64,000 bases of DNA from Garcia nutans. Lineage: Eukaryota > Streptophyta > Magnoliopsida > Malpighiales > Euphorbiaceae. This document shows positions 46,621-57,709 of the stretch, one piece after another. The notes under the pieces are model-generated. The model saw only the letters and a list, made by a program, of their open reading frames with translations. It ran no database searches and was not told the DNA's origin. The stretch covers positions 9,369,501-9,433,500 of the forward strand of contig CANTUV010000035.1 in the NCBI GenBank assembly GCA_947685225.1, given 5' to 3'. Each line of letters opens with the position of its first letter. Position 1 is the first letter of the stretch. The position numbers and the translations under genes were made by a program.

Positions 46621-48740
46621 ATATAATTTCCGAAAAAAATTTAGAGAAAAAAGTTAACCAAAATTTGTCATTTCATCAAATTGCTAATTTCATCTTCAAT
46701 AAAACTTATAATCTAATTGATCTAATCTAAATTGAAATATATATATATATAAGATAATTAGATAATGATAATTATTTTACTTTTAAATATTTATTTTTGT
46801 TTTTGAATTTCTTAATTCAAAACTGTAAAAAAATTTATGAAGATATGGATTTTAAAGTTTTTAGTGAGATAATTATTTAAACTTTTTTATATATAAATAC
46901 TATAGATGGGTATTAGTAATTTTATGCATTTTTTATTTTCAATTATGCAACATAAACAAAATTATACATGCACTGAAATAATTTATTATACTTTTTTCCC
47001 TTTTTAATAATAATAATAATAATAATAATATCAAGTGAATAAAAATTTATATTTAATTAATTTACAAATACAAGAAATCTAAAATTTTATTCAAGTTGAA
47101 CATTTAATATTTATTAAAAAAATAGATCTTTAATTTTTTTTATATAAAGGTGGTAAAATTCTTCCTACTAAATTTTAATATATTTGCATATTTATGATTA
47201 AATTAAAATAGTTTATTATTAATTGATCTACACGTTTGGTAGTAAAAAAAATTTCTATTTTTAATAAGACATGAAATTCAATTTTCTCACCAAAAATTCA
47301 TAACCTAATATCCGAAAAATTATTTTCTGGCTGGGAATTTAATTTTCCGGAAAAGTAATCTTCTTTACTGGCAATCAATCAAATGCCCCTAGTTTTGCTA
47401 TCATTTGTTATGGAATGCCCCTAGTTTTGTTATCATTTGTTACGGAATGCCCCTAGATTTGTTGATTTTTTTCATTTTTTTTTCTTATTTTTGAAAATAA
47501 AAAACTATTTGTGGATTTTTCTCCTGTATTCTTTAAAGCATTTTTCCATAAACAGTAATTTTTTTGGTTCAATGTATTAAAATTATCCCATCAGGAACAT
47601 TATTCATTAGATGAAATTGGTTCCAATTAATGCTAATAATTTTCTTTATATATAATTAACTAGGAAAATGTTTTATATTAGACCAATTGTTCTAATATTA
47701 TAAAACTTTTAAAAATATATACAAATATATTTATATATATCATGTAAGAAATCAACATAATTAATCTTAATAATTGATGCTTTACAATTATATTAATAGA
47801 TTATAGGAATAAGGATATAAGAAGGAAAGGTATCCCCCACCCAGATTGGAGGAAATCGTCTTTGTTTCTGATTTAAAAAAAATAATAATAAGAAGAAGAA
47901 GGAAAGGTGCCTGAAAGATGATGGAGAAATAGAAAGTGAAAATGTGCAAGTAAGATATACAATAGCTTTGCCCAATTCACAATGCCAAAAGGGCAAAAGA
48001 CAAAACAATATTAAAGCACTTCTAAAAAAGTGAGCTACATGATTGGATACCTTTATTTTAATTTTATTTATTTCTTTATTTAATTTAACAAATTCAATTT
48101 TTTTTTTATTTAGTTTAGTCCTCCGGAGTTAACTAATTTAACTTATTTAAATATTAAGCACCAGTGGCATTATTTATTTAAGAGTATAATTTTGACAGGA
48201 GTTGGTTTATTTGCAAGCATCAATATCAAAAATTATTCTCTTCATTTTAAATTGACTAAAAATTAAAAAATAATTATTTTTTAGAATATAAATTTAGATA
48301 TATTTATAATATTTTTATTTTAATATAATATTTTTTCTATTTTATTGAACTTATCACTTTTATTAAAAAATTATCTCTATCAAATTATCATTTTATATAA
48401 TTAAAAAAATTAATTAATTTTTTTAATTATATATTTTTAATAATTTAATTAATAAAGTGAGAATAGTATTAATAAATTAATAAATGATATTTTAATTTAT
48501 TTAAAAAAAATTATATAATATTTAAAAAATTAATAATTTTTTAATAGATATGTATTAATTAAAGACAACAATTTTAGTAAAAAAATAAAAAAATATTTTT
48601 AATAAATATATTAAATATATGTAATAAAATTTAATTTATTAAAATAATAAATAAATTATAATATAAGACAAATAAAAAAATTTACCTACTAAATTTGAAG
48701 GAATAAAATAATATTAAATAATTAAATAGGTTGGTTACTA
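46621..48740. other. AT-rich intergenic stretch
   Basis: No gene. Includes (AAT)n at 47006-47030 and a three-copy 32-bp tandem repeat listed separately. The minus ORF at 47793-48008 shows no family. Confidence 0.6.
47383..47465. repeat. 32-bp tandem repeat, about 2.6 copies
   Basis: Units start at 47383, 47415 and 47447 with ATGCCCCTAG followed by (T/A)TTTGTTATCATTTGTTA. Nearly identical units. Confidence 0.93.
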
Positions 48741-49075
48741 ATAGGTGGGAGAGGGTCCGAAAAGCAAATCGTAATTGCCTAGAATCGGTTAGACGTGAGT
48801 GTGTGTACGAATTTGGCAAGAAGCGTAAACCCCGCTCTCCTCTCCGACCACATGCACATGTTCTGATCTGACTTTTATTTCCTTTTCGTGATTGTGCTAT
48901 TCATTTCCACGTGTACGGTGATGGGACCCTCTTCCTTCTTTTCACATCGTCATCATCATCTCTTTTTCTGAATTTCCTGATCCAATGGCTGCAATCCCAC
49001 TTTACATAACATTTCTCATGCATGGGTTTTTGCAATTTCTTTTACCCTGACTGACTCCCACCACGCTTTTTTTTT
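48741..49075. other. GC-richer low-copy island, function unknown
   Basis: The region stands out against more than 2 kb of AT-rich DNA on both sides. It contains CCACGTGTAC (48908-48917, an ABRE/G-box-like site), CATGCACATG (48852-48861), a (CAT)n tract (48948-48960) and CT-rich stretches. There is no ORF longer than about 40 codons that I would trust. It might be a conserved non-coding or promoter segment, a gene relic, or the edge of an untranslated exon; the sequence alone does not decide. Confidence 0.4.
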
Positions 49076-52000
49076 TTAATTGCATAAAATATTTAATCAA
49101 ATATTATTTTTTATATCCATTTTAATCGATTCTTCTTTTTCTATAAAACTACACAACGGTAACCAAAAAGAATCAGGAAAAATAAAAAATAAATCATATT
49201 TTATGAATTCTTGCTTGCCAGAACTAAAGGTGACTAAGTTTTGGTTTGAAATTAAAGTAAAAATAATAATTTATAAATTTATAAAATAAACCAAATTATT
49301 TACCTATAAAATTAAATTATAGTTAAACATATTGATCAATTTAATTGTATAAAAAAATAAAATTCTAATTCTAATTAGTAATATAAAAAATTACCTATTG
49401 AAAGAAATGATATAAAGATCAAATTGCTAATGAAACTATTAAGGCTATTTTCAAATAATTTTAAACATTTTTAATAATTTTCAAATAAAATAAAATCATT
49501 ATTTTTTTAAAAAATAAAGTGTCAAATTAAACCAAACTAAATCTCTCAATACAATTTAATTTGATTTAATTTAATAGTTGAAACCAAAGAATGAACACCC
49601 TAACTTGAAGCGTTAGCCTCCCTTAATGGGGCAATGGTTTTGTTCCCGCATAAAGCGGTAGAGCTAGAACTCTCTTGCTCCAAACCAAAAATTTTAAAGA
49701 AAGAGAGTTATTTAATGGAAATTTGTATTTACAATAAAACATTTATATTTTAATTTGAGGAAATTATCTCATATTTCTTTTTTTAAAAATTTTTATTTCA
49801 AAAATATGCTATAGTTTATGTGTGTTTTTAGTATATTGCATGTATATCTTTAGAAGAGAGATATTTTTGAAAATTAAAGGTTAATAAATTGATGCATACT
49901 TTTAGTATACTAAATATATACATATGAAAGTAAGGTATTTTTAAAATTAAAAATTAAAAAATAAATATTTTTGAAAGAAAAAATGAATATTTTTAAAAAT
50001 ATTTTTCTAGAAACTCCTTTTTATTTTGTGCTTATATATTTTAGCTCTTTTTAACTATAGCAGCCATAATTGCCTAGATTTTTTTCTTATTTTAATCAAT
50101 ATGAAATAAAGTAATTATATCATTAAATAATTATATAGTGATATAAAATAAAATATTTTTCTCTTTTTATCCGTTCAAAACATTTTTTTTTGTGTGTTTT
50201 CTCAAAATGTTTCTAATAGTTTCTAATTTAAGTACATTATGATTTTTTAAAACTTAAAACTTCATATATAAGTATGTCTAGATATAATTTACTGGCAAGC
50301 GTACTTCTCCTGAGTAAATTCAGAATCGATTATTCTCTTTCTATTATAATACTAAAAAAAGGAAACCACTTATTTTAGAAACGTTTTGTTTATATATTAT
50401 TGACATTTCTTATTTAAAACAAGTTAAGAATTAAGATGTCCAGTTTAATTAGATTTATATTAAAGTCAATTTCAATATGAAATTATTTTAAATTAAAATT
50501 AAAATTTTTGTATATAAAATACGAAAAATAAATATGATAATAAATTGTAAATATTTAATTATTTCAAATGGCTAATTATGATCCTTTGTATGATTCTAAA
50601 AAGTGTCGACCATATGAGAGACCCAAAATTTTTTTGTGTCAAACGTAAAGAAAAGCACAAGGTCTAATGATAATTTTTTGAAATACTATTTCTGTACTTT
50701 CTGATAATTATGATTATTTTTTAGGATTGATCAAATTTGAGGATTGATCAAAATTGATGGACTGTCCATTGGATTAAAGAGTTATAATTTTATCCATAAT
50801 ATAATAAATATAAAAATTATGGCTAGATCTAATTCTTAATGCCATGTCCAATACACCAATTCGATCCCTTTCTTGATGTGCCCAACATTCTATTAATTTA
50901 ATTTAAAATACGTACCATGCAATAATGAATTGTTGAAATTTTTAAACAGACATGTGCAAAAAAACAAGGAAAATTAAATCCATATTTAGCAAACAAATAT
51001 ATACATATACCCATGGAAAAAAAATAGAAAATGCCTATTTGCTTGAAATATCATTATTTTTTTTTGACTTTTTATAATTTTATATCTTTAAAAAATATAT
51101 TAGTATATTCTAAATTTTTAAAACAATTCATAATTGTACCTTTTGGTTAAAATTGGTCCTCTCAATTTTTCTCCATCCAAATGGTTTATAAATAACATGA
51201 ATAAAAAAATATAAATGACATATTATTATTTAATCCATTATATTTTATTTAATTAACAATTTTGTCCTTTCTTTTTTGAAAATAAATTAAATAGTCTCTT
51301 AAATTTGTTTTTGTTAACAAAATATAGTACTTCCATTTAAAATAATTAAAATTTTTTTGTTAAATAAAAAAGACCAAAATACATTATGTATATTATATGT
51401 TTACAAAATTTAATATATCATTGTCTCTAATTTTTTAATGATAACCCAAATTAAATATTATTTTGAATATTTTCACCTGATTTTTTATAAAGAGAAATTA
51501 TTCTATGTATTTTAAATAATGAAATTGTGTTTATCAGAAATAACAAAAAAAAATATAATATATATATTAAAACATGTATTTAAATTTGCTTCCAAAAGAA
51601 TTGATGATACTATGTATTTTATAAGAACATTTGTCATTGATAAAATTCAAAAACTTAATGGTTGGCATTTTTTTGCTCTTAATAAATTGATTAACTAATA
51701 AAGTGTAATAATCGAAGTTTTTAATTTAAGCTAATACTTCTAAAATTAGGTTTCTTTTTCAATCTTTTTTTTTGTTGATTCAATTTTTGTTTTATAATTT
51801 TATTTATTAACATATAAAATCACCTTAATTTTTTTTTTTTTGGAAAATTTAAAATATAATAGAAAAATTCTTTGTTATCATAAGTGCTAGTGGCTATTCT
51901 TTTGCTATTTCTAGGTTGTGTCATCCATTTTATTTTATCGTTGATATAGAAAAAAGTTAGATATGACTACAGAATATTTATAAAATATCGAATTGTAACC

Positions 52001-52640
52001 CAAAATTTTTTAACTGAAATATTTTTTTTACCAAAAAAATAAACATTTTAACCAAAATTCAATAAAAAAATCAAAATATAAATAAAAAATCCAATTCACA
52101 AATCAAATCAAATAAATAAAAAATCATGCCTATCACTGCATTTCATTGGTAGAATACACTTTTCTTATAGTGGTAAAACATAAATATGAAAAGTCATAAA
52201 AGGTAGAAAAGTGATGAAAGGTGTTCTAATTTTGAAAATCCAAAAATAATTTATGAAAACAATAAACAATTATTATTAACAGCTAATAATTTTAAATGAG
52301 ATTTTAAAAATGTACATAATCATAATAGAATATTTCCAATTCAACTCGAGTCAGATATTATTTAAAATATAAAATGATAATGATAGTTTAATTTTAAATT
52401 AATTGAGATTGATTGTATAAATTTTTTTATTTACACGATTATATATTATATTTTTTAAAAAGATATAAAGTCATAAATATTATATTATATTATAAAAATA
52501 ATAATATAAGTACCAATAATTTTATACAAAGTGTTAAACATGTCACCTTTTATTAAGATATTAAAAACTTTAAATTTTAAGAAAAAAATTGTAACATATT
52601 CAAGAACACTTAATATAGTTAGTATATGTCTCTAATATAT
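49076..52640. other. AT-rich intergenic stretch
   Basis: Stop codons are dense everywhere, with long A/T runs. The ORF at 49080-49289 is of low complexity. No repeat could be delimited. Confidence 0.65.
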
Positions 52641-53830
52641 GGGTATAAATAGTTCATAAGAAATAGTAATAGTGAAGTGAATGAGAATTGTATGAGGTCT
52701 AACAAAGGAGTAGTAGAGTAATTATAAAGCGTAGCTCATTTTATATAAGGTGATTCACTTTTCACTTGTGAATTTTGGACTTGTGCACTTAGTTTCATTT
52801 TTTTATCATCCTATTTGATACTTTTGATGATTATATATATATATATGTATTGTGGGAAACAGAAGAGAATCCAATTACTTTTGCTTCCCGCAATAGTATA
52901 AAAATGAGGAAAGCATCGTAGCATAAAAGGAATGGTGGTCCCCTATATACATGTACAAGTTTTAATTTTAATGTGGGTCCCTTTCTAATATTCACTTTTT
53001 ATGCAGGGATTGGTGGAGGCATGTGATGTGGGACCCCCTTATTTTTGTAAGTATAGAAAGAGAGAGAGAGAGAACAGAACAAAAGTCATTTTCATAGGCT
53101 TCACTATCACAAAGAAATTTGGAGGAAAGCTGGGGGAAGCTGAGGATAGGAAAAGGAAAGGAATGTGCATTTTTGCTCCATTTCCATTTCTTGTATACAC
53201 TTTTGATCGCTGACAGCTTATTCCCCTCTTGGAATTTTTTTACTTCTTCAAATTAAATCACATTTATTCTTAATTTTAATTTTGCAATTCGGAATAATCC
53301 CAACATATTAATTATAGCATCTTATATTATATGAAAAAATATTCTCATTTATGGGTGAAATTTGTTTCATGAAAGAGAGGCCTAAATAGACTGACTAGAC
53401 ACCCTTGTTTAGCTATTAACAAAATTATATATTTTAAATTTAAAGAACATATAGATTTTAAACCAAAAGAATATAAATCTGACTTGAATCTATATACATA
53501 AAATTTGATTCTCAATAAAATTTGATTCTCAAGTTTTTTGAATTTATATATAATATTAAATAATTTGGATTCGAATAATTTGAATAAGAGCAAATTCGTA
53601 TAAGTGTTTATAAGTACTTTAATTAATTTAGTTACTATTGTAAAGTTAGGTAGGCTTCTTTTATTATGATTGGTTAACTTTTATTTGTTTTGTTAGTTAC
53701 CATTGCATGTAAATAATTTTTTTTAAGCTTCTTGCTTATGAATGAACACATAAAAATTTCCAAATTAATTTTTTTTGTAAACCCTAAAAGCCCAATTGAC
53801 TGATTCATGCAGTTTTGGGAAATATCAAAT
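52641..53830. other. Intergenic stretch with a GC-richer segment (52850-53215), no gene recognised
   Basis: Two related stretches, GGTGGTCCCCTATATAC (52933 region) with GTGGGTCCCTTT (52973) and GATGTGGGACCCCC (53025 region), repeat a GGGACC/GGTCCC motif. A (GA)n tract lies at 53057-53073. The ORF at 53001-53213 has no family features. Confidence 0.5.
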
Positions 53831-53976
53831 CCAAAGGGAAATTGGTTTCATTACTCAAGAAACCATGTCAGTAGCAAATAAAGACTCTAGGTTAAAGAAA
53901 CTTTAGGATGGATTGGTTTGCCTAGCACCAATTCCAGTTTGCACATGTAGAACAACTAGAGAAATTATTGAAAATG

Positions 53977-54177
53977 TGGATCAACAGCTATCAAATAAAC
54001 ATGGCTGTTAAAATGCCTAAGATTATACTAAAATTATTTTTGAATTAGTCATGTTAATTGTTGCTATAAAATAGGAAAATATCTTATTATGCTAAAATTA
54101 TGTTAAGTCTTCCTAAATATTTTCTATAGCTTCTATTTATTTTCTTTACTGTAAAATATAAGCTTAAATAACCAACA
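53977..54177 (+). repeat. LTR 1 of a small Copia gag element
   Basis: 201 bp from TGGATCAAC to AATAACCAACA. It matches LTR 2 (55198-55495) and LTR 3 (57434-57709) but lacks about 95 bp in the middle (the part with GTTAACATGCAATTAATTTT in LTR 2). Confidence 0.85.
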
Positions 54178-54180
54178 AAA

Positions 54181-54194
54181 TGGTATCAGAGCTT
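54181..54194 (+). promoter_or_regulatory. Primer-binding site
   Basis: TGGTATCAGAGCTT, three bases after LTR 1; a perfect tRNA-Met-type site. Confidence 0.9.
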
Positions 54195-54297
54195 ATTGGG
54201 ATTTGTGAGTTTGAGAGAGCCAAAATGATTTTCCAATAGTTACAAAATAAAACAAAAATTCTATATTCAACAACCTTCAAGCCTAATAGTTTCAAAA

Positions 54298-55195
54298 ATG
54301 GAAAAATAAATAAATCAAGAAATACCCCCAATACCAATATTTGATGGTAACAACTATCAAATATGGACTATCAAAATGAAGGTCCATCTCAATATGCAAG
54401 ATATTTGTGAAGCAATTGAGGAAGACTAAGATGCTTCCGATTTGCCTAAAAATCCAACAATGAACCAAATGAAGTGTCACAAAAAAAAAAAATAAGAGTT
54501 GTTTCTCCCAACCTATTCACAAAAATTATGAACCTGCGTTCAGCAAAAGCTATATAGGATTTTCTCAAAAATGAATACCAAGGCAATGAAAAAGTAAAGA
54601 ATATATAAGTATTAAAATTGGTTAGAGAATTAGAATTACAAAGAATGAAAGAGTCAGAAACTGTGAAAGAGTATACTGACATGTTGCTTAATCTTACTAA
54701 GAAAGTAAGAAAGTTAGGTAATGAATTTTCTTATCAAAGAATTATTGAAAAAATACTTATCATACTTCCAAGGAAGTATGAAGCCATCTTTTCTTCTTTG
54801 GAAAAAGCTAAAGAATTATCAAGTATTTCTTTGGCAGAGTTAATTAATGCCTTACAAGCTCAAGAACAAAGAAGACTAATTTTAATTAATGCCTTACAAG
54901 CTCAAGAGCAAAGAAGACTAATTTTAATTAATGCCTTACAAGCTCAAGAGCAAAGAAGACTAATTTTAATTAATGCCTTACAAGCTCAAGAGCAAAGAAG
55001 ACTAATAAGGGAAGGAGAAGCAGTTGAAGGAGCTTTACAAGCTCAAATAAAATTCAATAATGAAAAGAAAAACAACTAGAGATGAGATTATCCACCTTGC
55101 TCATGTTGTAAAAGAAGAAGCTAAAGCTGCAATGAATCAACAATTAGAGGTGGAAGTACTTTTTAATCATTTAATCCAAGGAAGAATATTGGAAA
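54298..55195 (+). pseudogene. Copia gag (DUF4219/UBN2), copy A, with a 4x 14-residue repeat
   Basis: Frames give PIPIFDGNNYQIWTIKMKVH (54330-54385), the DUF4219 start, then LELQRMKESETVKEYTDMLL (54627-54686), the IIEKILIILPRKYEAIFSSL block (54741-54800) and a UBN2 end ALQAQEQRRL. Stops and a frameshift separate the first half from the second. The end of UBN2 contains four nearly identical 14-residue units. The zinc-knuckle region present in copy B is deleted here: CSCCK joins directly to EEAKAAMNQQLE (55100-55145). It sits between LTR 1 and LTR 2 with no pol, so the parent was a gag-only or internally deleted Copia element. Confidence 0.85.
54841..55008 (+). repeat. 42-bp tandem repeat, four in-frame units, within gag copy A
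   Basis: Units start at 54841, 54883, 54925 and 54967, each beginning TAATTAATGCCTTACAAGCT and encoding 14 residues (INALQAQEQRRLIL). Copy B (57096-57140) has one unit, so the expansion happened after, or independently of, the large duplication. Confidence 0.95.
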
Positions 55196-55197
55196 AG

Positions 55198-55495
55198 TGG
55201 ATCAACTGCCTTCAATAAATATGGCTATTAAAATGCCTAATATTATGCTAAAATTGTTTTTAAATTAGTCATGCTAATTGTTACTACAAAATAGGAAAAT
55301 ATCTTGTTATGTTAACATGCAATTAATTTTTAGGATTTTGTTGTGCTTAGTTCTTAAATTTTGATATATATATATATTTATATATATATATATAAGTCAC
55401 TTCTTTTCAATAAAATACATGTAAGTCTTCCTAAATATTTTCTACAGGTTCTTTTTATTTTCTTTACTATAAAATATAAACTCAAATAACCAACA
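55198..55495 (+). repeat. LTR 2 of the small Copia element
   Basis: 298 bp, TGGATCAAC to AACCAACA, with an (AT)n run at 55363-55394 that enlarges it relative to LTR 3. Confidence 0.85.
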
Positions 55496-56609
55496 GAAAT
55501 TTCAAATATTGCATCACTTAATAGCCTATTGTAGTTTCTTATATGGACTTAAATAAGGTCTATGATCATGTCCAAAACTAGATACTAATCGTAGATCAAG
55601 TACTTGTTATATACAAGGCTTATTTCTATGGTCTTGAATATTGAGAAACTAAATGAAATACATGCAAACTATATGGATAATATATGACGGTAGTATAATG
55701 TTGGCAAGAAATGAAGGTTTCAGAAGGAAATCAGGGAATGGTTATAACAAAGATGCAACTAGGATTAATTATTATAAGAAGAAAGAAATTGGAAAGAAGC
55801 ACTCAGATTCTAAAACTAAAATAACATTCTTTGACACATTGTGTTTTTTCGGCCTTTTCACTAAAGAAATCAAAGCCATTGAAAAAAATGGTTGAAGAAC
55901 TTACATTCTAGATTAATTTAGTTTTGTTGTAAATAACATCATTGATTTTAAAACAAAAAAAAAACTTTTCATTGTAAATGTAATTTAAGCAAATTGCTTG
56001 TACAACCACTTTTAACAATAAAAGAACTCACATTCATCCTTTATGATTTGCTTCATCTTAGATTAGGTCATGCATCCAAATCAATAACATTCTTTGAGAT
56101 TGTCATTTACTTTGAGTTTGTACCATCCTAAATGTGTTAATGGATAGTTTGCAAAATCTTTCACTATGTTAGTTGAATTTTTAAATAATGGATTTCTAGA
56201 GAGAAATTCTTTGACATTATCTTATTATGAGGCAAAGAAAAGCATGAGTTTAATCTTAGATATGAAAAAATTCATATGTGTCTTAATGATTGTATGCTTT
56301 ATTAGGACGACGAAACTAATGATTGAAAATTTTGTAGATTTATTCCATGGATGGACAATAAAGAAGGTCATGGTGTGATCCATGATGAAAAGGAGATAAT
56401 ATTTGTGAAGAAAAAACTAGGAAAAATATTGCTATATTTACCATCATACTAAGATTATGAAGCCTGAGGATGACATTTTCAATGAGATGGCCTAAGGGGC
56501 ACCACATAGAAGATAACTTATTGAGACATCATATAGATAATCTAGCATATAAATCATTTGATGTCAAGTATCTAAATTTTACTGTCGATCCTCACAATAT
56601 AATGTTTGG
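55496..56609 (+). pseudogene. CACTA transposase (TNP2) N-terminal fragment, copy A
   Basis: Frames in 56130-56609 give FTMLVEFLNNGFLERNSL (56157-56210), YYEAKKSM, IHMCLNDCMLY-like pieces, then LLRHHIDNLAYKSFDVKYLN (56518-56577) and FTVDPHNIMFGL. These are the order and motifs of the N-terminal part of TNP2-type En/Spm transposases. It stops at the duplication breakpoint. The first part (55496-56100), including a short ORF at 55653-55895 that is repeated in copy B, shows no motif I can name; it is probably the CACTA region upstream of TNP2. Confidence 0.8.
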
Positions 56610-56650
56610 ACTATCAAATATGAACTATCAAAATAAAGTTTCATCTCAAT

Positions 56651-57400
56651 GTGAAAAATCTTTGGGAAGCATTTGAGGAAGACTACGATGTTCCCGATTT
56701 TCCTGAAAATACAACAATGAAACAAATCAAGTGTCACAAAGAAAAGAAAATAAGAGTTGTTTCCCCCAACCTATTCATAAAAATTATGAACTTGCGTTCA
56801 ATAAAAGCTATTTGGGATTTTCACAAAAATGAATACTAAGGCAATGAAAAAGTAAAGAATATATATGTATTAAATTTGGTCAGAGAATTAGAATTACAAA
56901 TAATGAAAGAGTCAGAAATCATGAAAGAGTATATTGACATGTTGCTTAATCTTTCTAGCAAAGTAAGAATGTTAGATAAGGATTTTTCTTATCAAAGAAT
57001 TATTGAAAAAATACTTGTCACACTTTCGGAGAGGTATGAAGCAATTATTTCTTCTTTGAAAAATGCTAAAGATTTATCAAGTATTTCTTTGCCAGAGTTA
57101 ATTAATGTCTTACAAGCTCAAAAGCAGAGAAGACTAATAAGGGAATGAGAAGCAGTTGAAGGAGCTTTGCAAGCTCAAATAAAACTCAATAATGAAAAGA
57201 AAAACAACTAGAGCAGAGATTTTTCACCTTGCTCATATTGCAAAAAAACCAATCATCCACAACACAAGTGTTGATGGAGGCCTAAAGCAAAATGCAACAA
57301 ATGTGGCCGATCGGGTCACTTCACAATAGTATAAAAATCACAACAAAAAGAAGAAGCTAAAGCTGCAATAAATCAACAATTAGAGGCAGACATACTTTTT
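56651..57400 (+). pseudogene. Copia gag, copy B, retaining zinc knuckles
   Basis: 56651-56839 and 56876-57148 repeat the UBN2 frames (VRELELQIMKESEIMKEYID and ILVTLSERYEAIISSLKNAK). After a TGA at 57146-57148 the frame continues with paired knuckles CSYCKKTNHPQHKC and CNKCGRSGHF (about 57232-57327), both CX2CX4H type, the second lacking its last Cys. No pol follows; LTR 3 begins at 57434. Confidence 0.85.
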
Positions 57401-57433
57401 AAGCATATGATCCAAGGAAGAGTATTGGAAAAG

Positions 57434-57709
57434 TGGATCAACTGCTATCAATAAACATGGCTGTTAAAATACCTAATATTATGCTAAAATTATTTTTGAA
57501 TTAGTCATGCTAATTATTGCTACAAAATAGGAAAATATCTTGTTATGTTAACGTGCATTTAATTTTTAGGAGTTTGTTTTGCTTGGTTGTTAAATTTTTA
57601 TGTATATAAGTCACTTCTTTTCAATAAAATATATGTAAGTCTTCCTAAATATTTTCTACAGCTTCTTTTTATTTTCTTTACTGTAAAATATAAGCTCAAA
57701 TAACTAACA
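57434..57709 (+). repeat. LTR 3 of the small Copia element
   Basis: 276 bp, TGGATCAAC to AACTAACA, the duplicate of LTR 2 in unit B. Confidence 0.85.

Noticed and set aside
49601..49690. Possible tRNA or small RNA around TTAGCCTCCCTTAATGGGGC
   Set aside because: No A-box/B-box pair and no acceptor-stem pairing that I could find.
53001..53213. 70-codon ORF in the GC-richer intergenic segment
   Set aside because: No homologous motif; the (GA)n tract alone generates the RERENR stretch.
55653..55895. ORF conserved at 57867-58064, suggesting selection
   Set aside because: The similarity is fully explained by the 2.2-kb tandem duplication; the second copy already has a stop.
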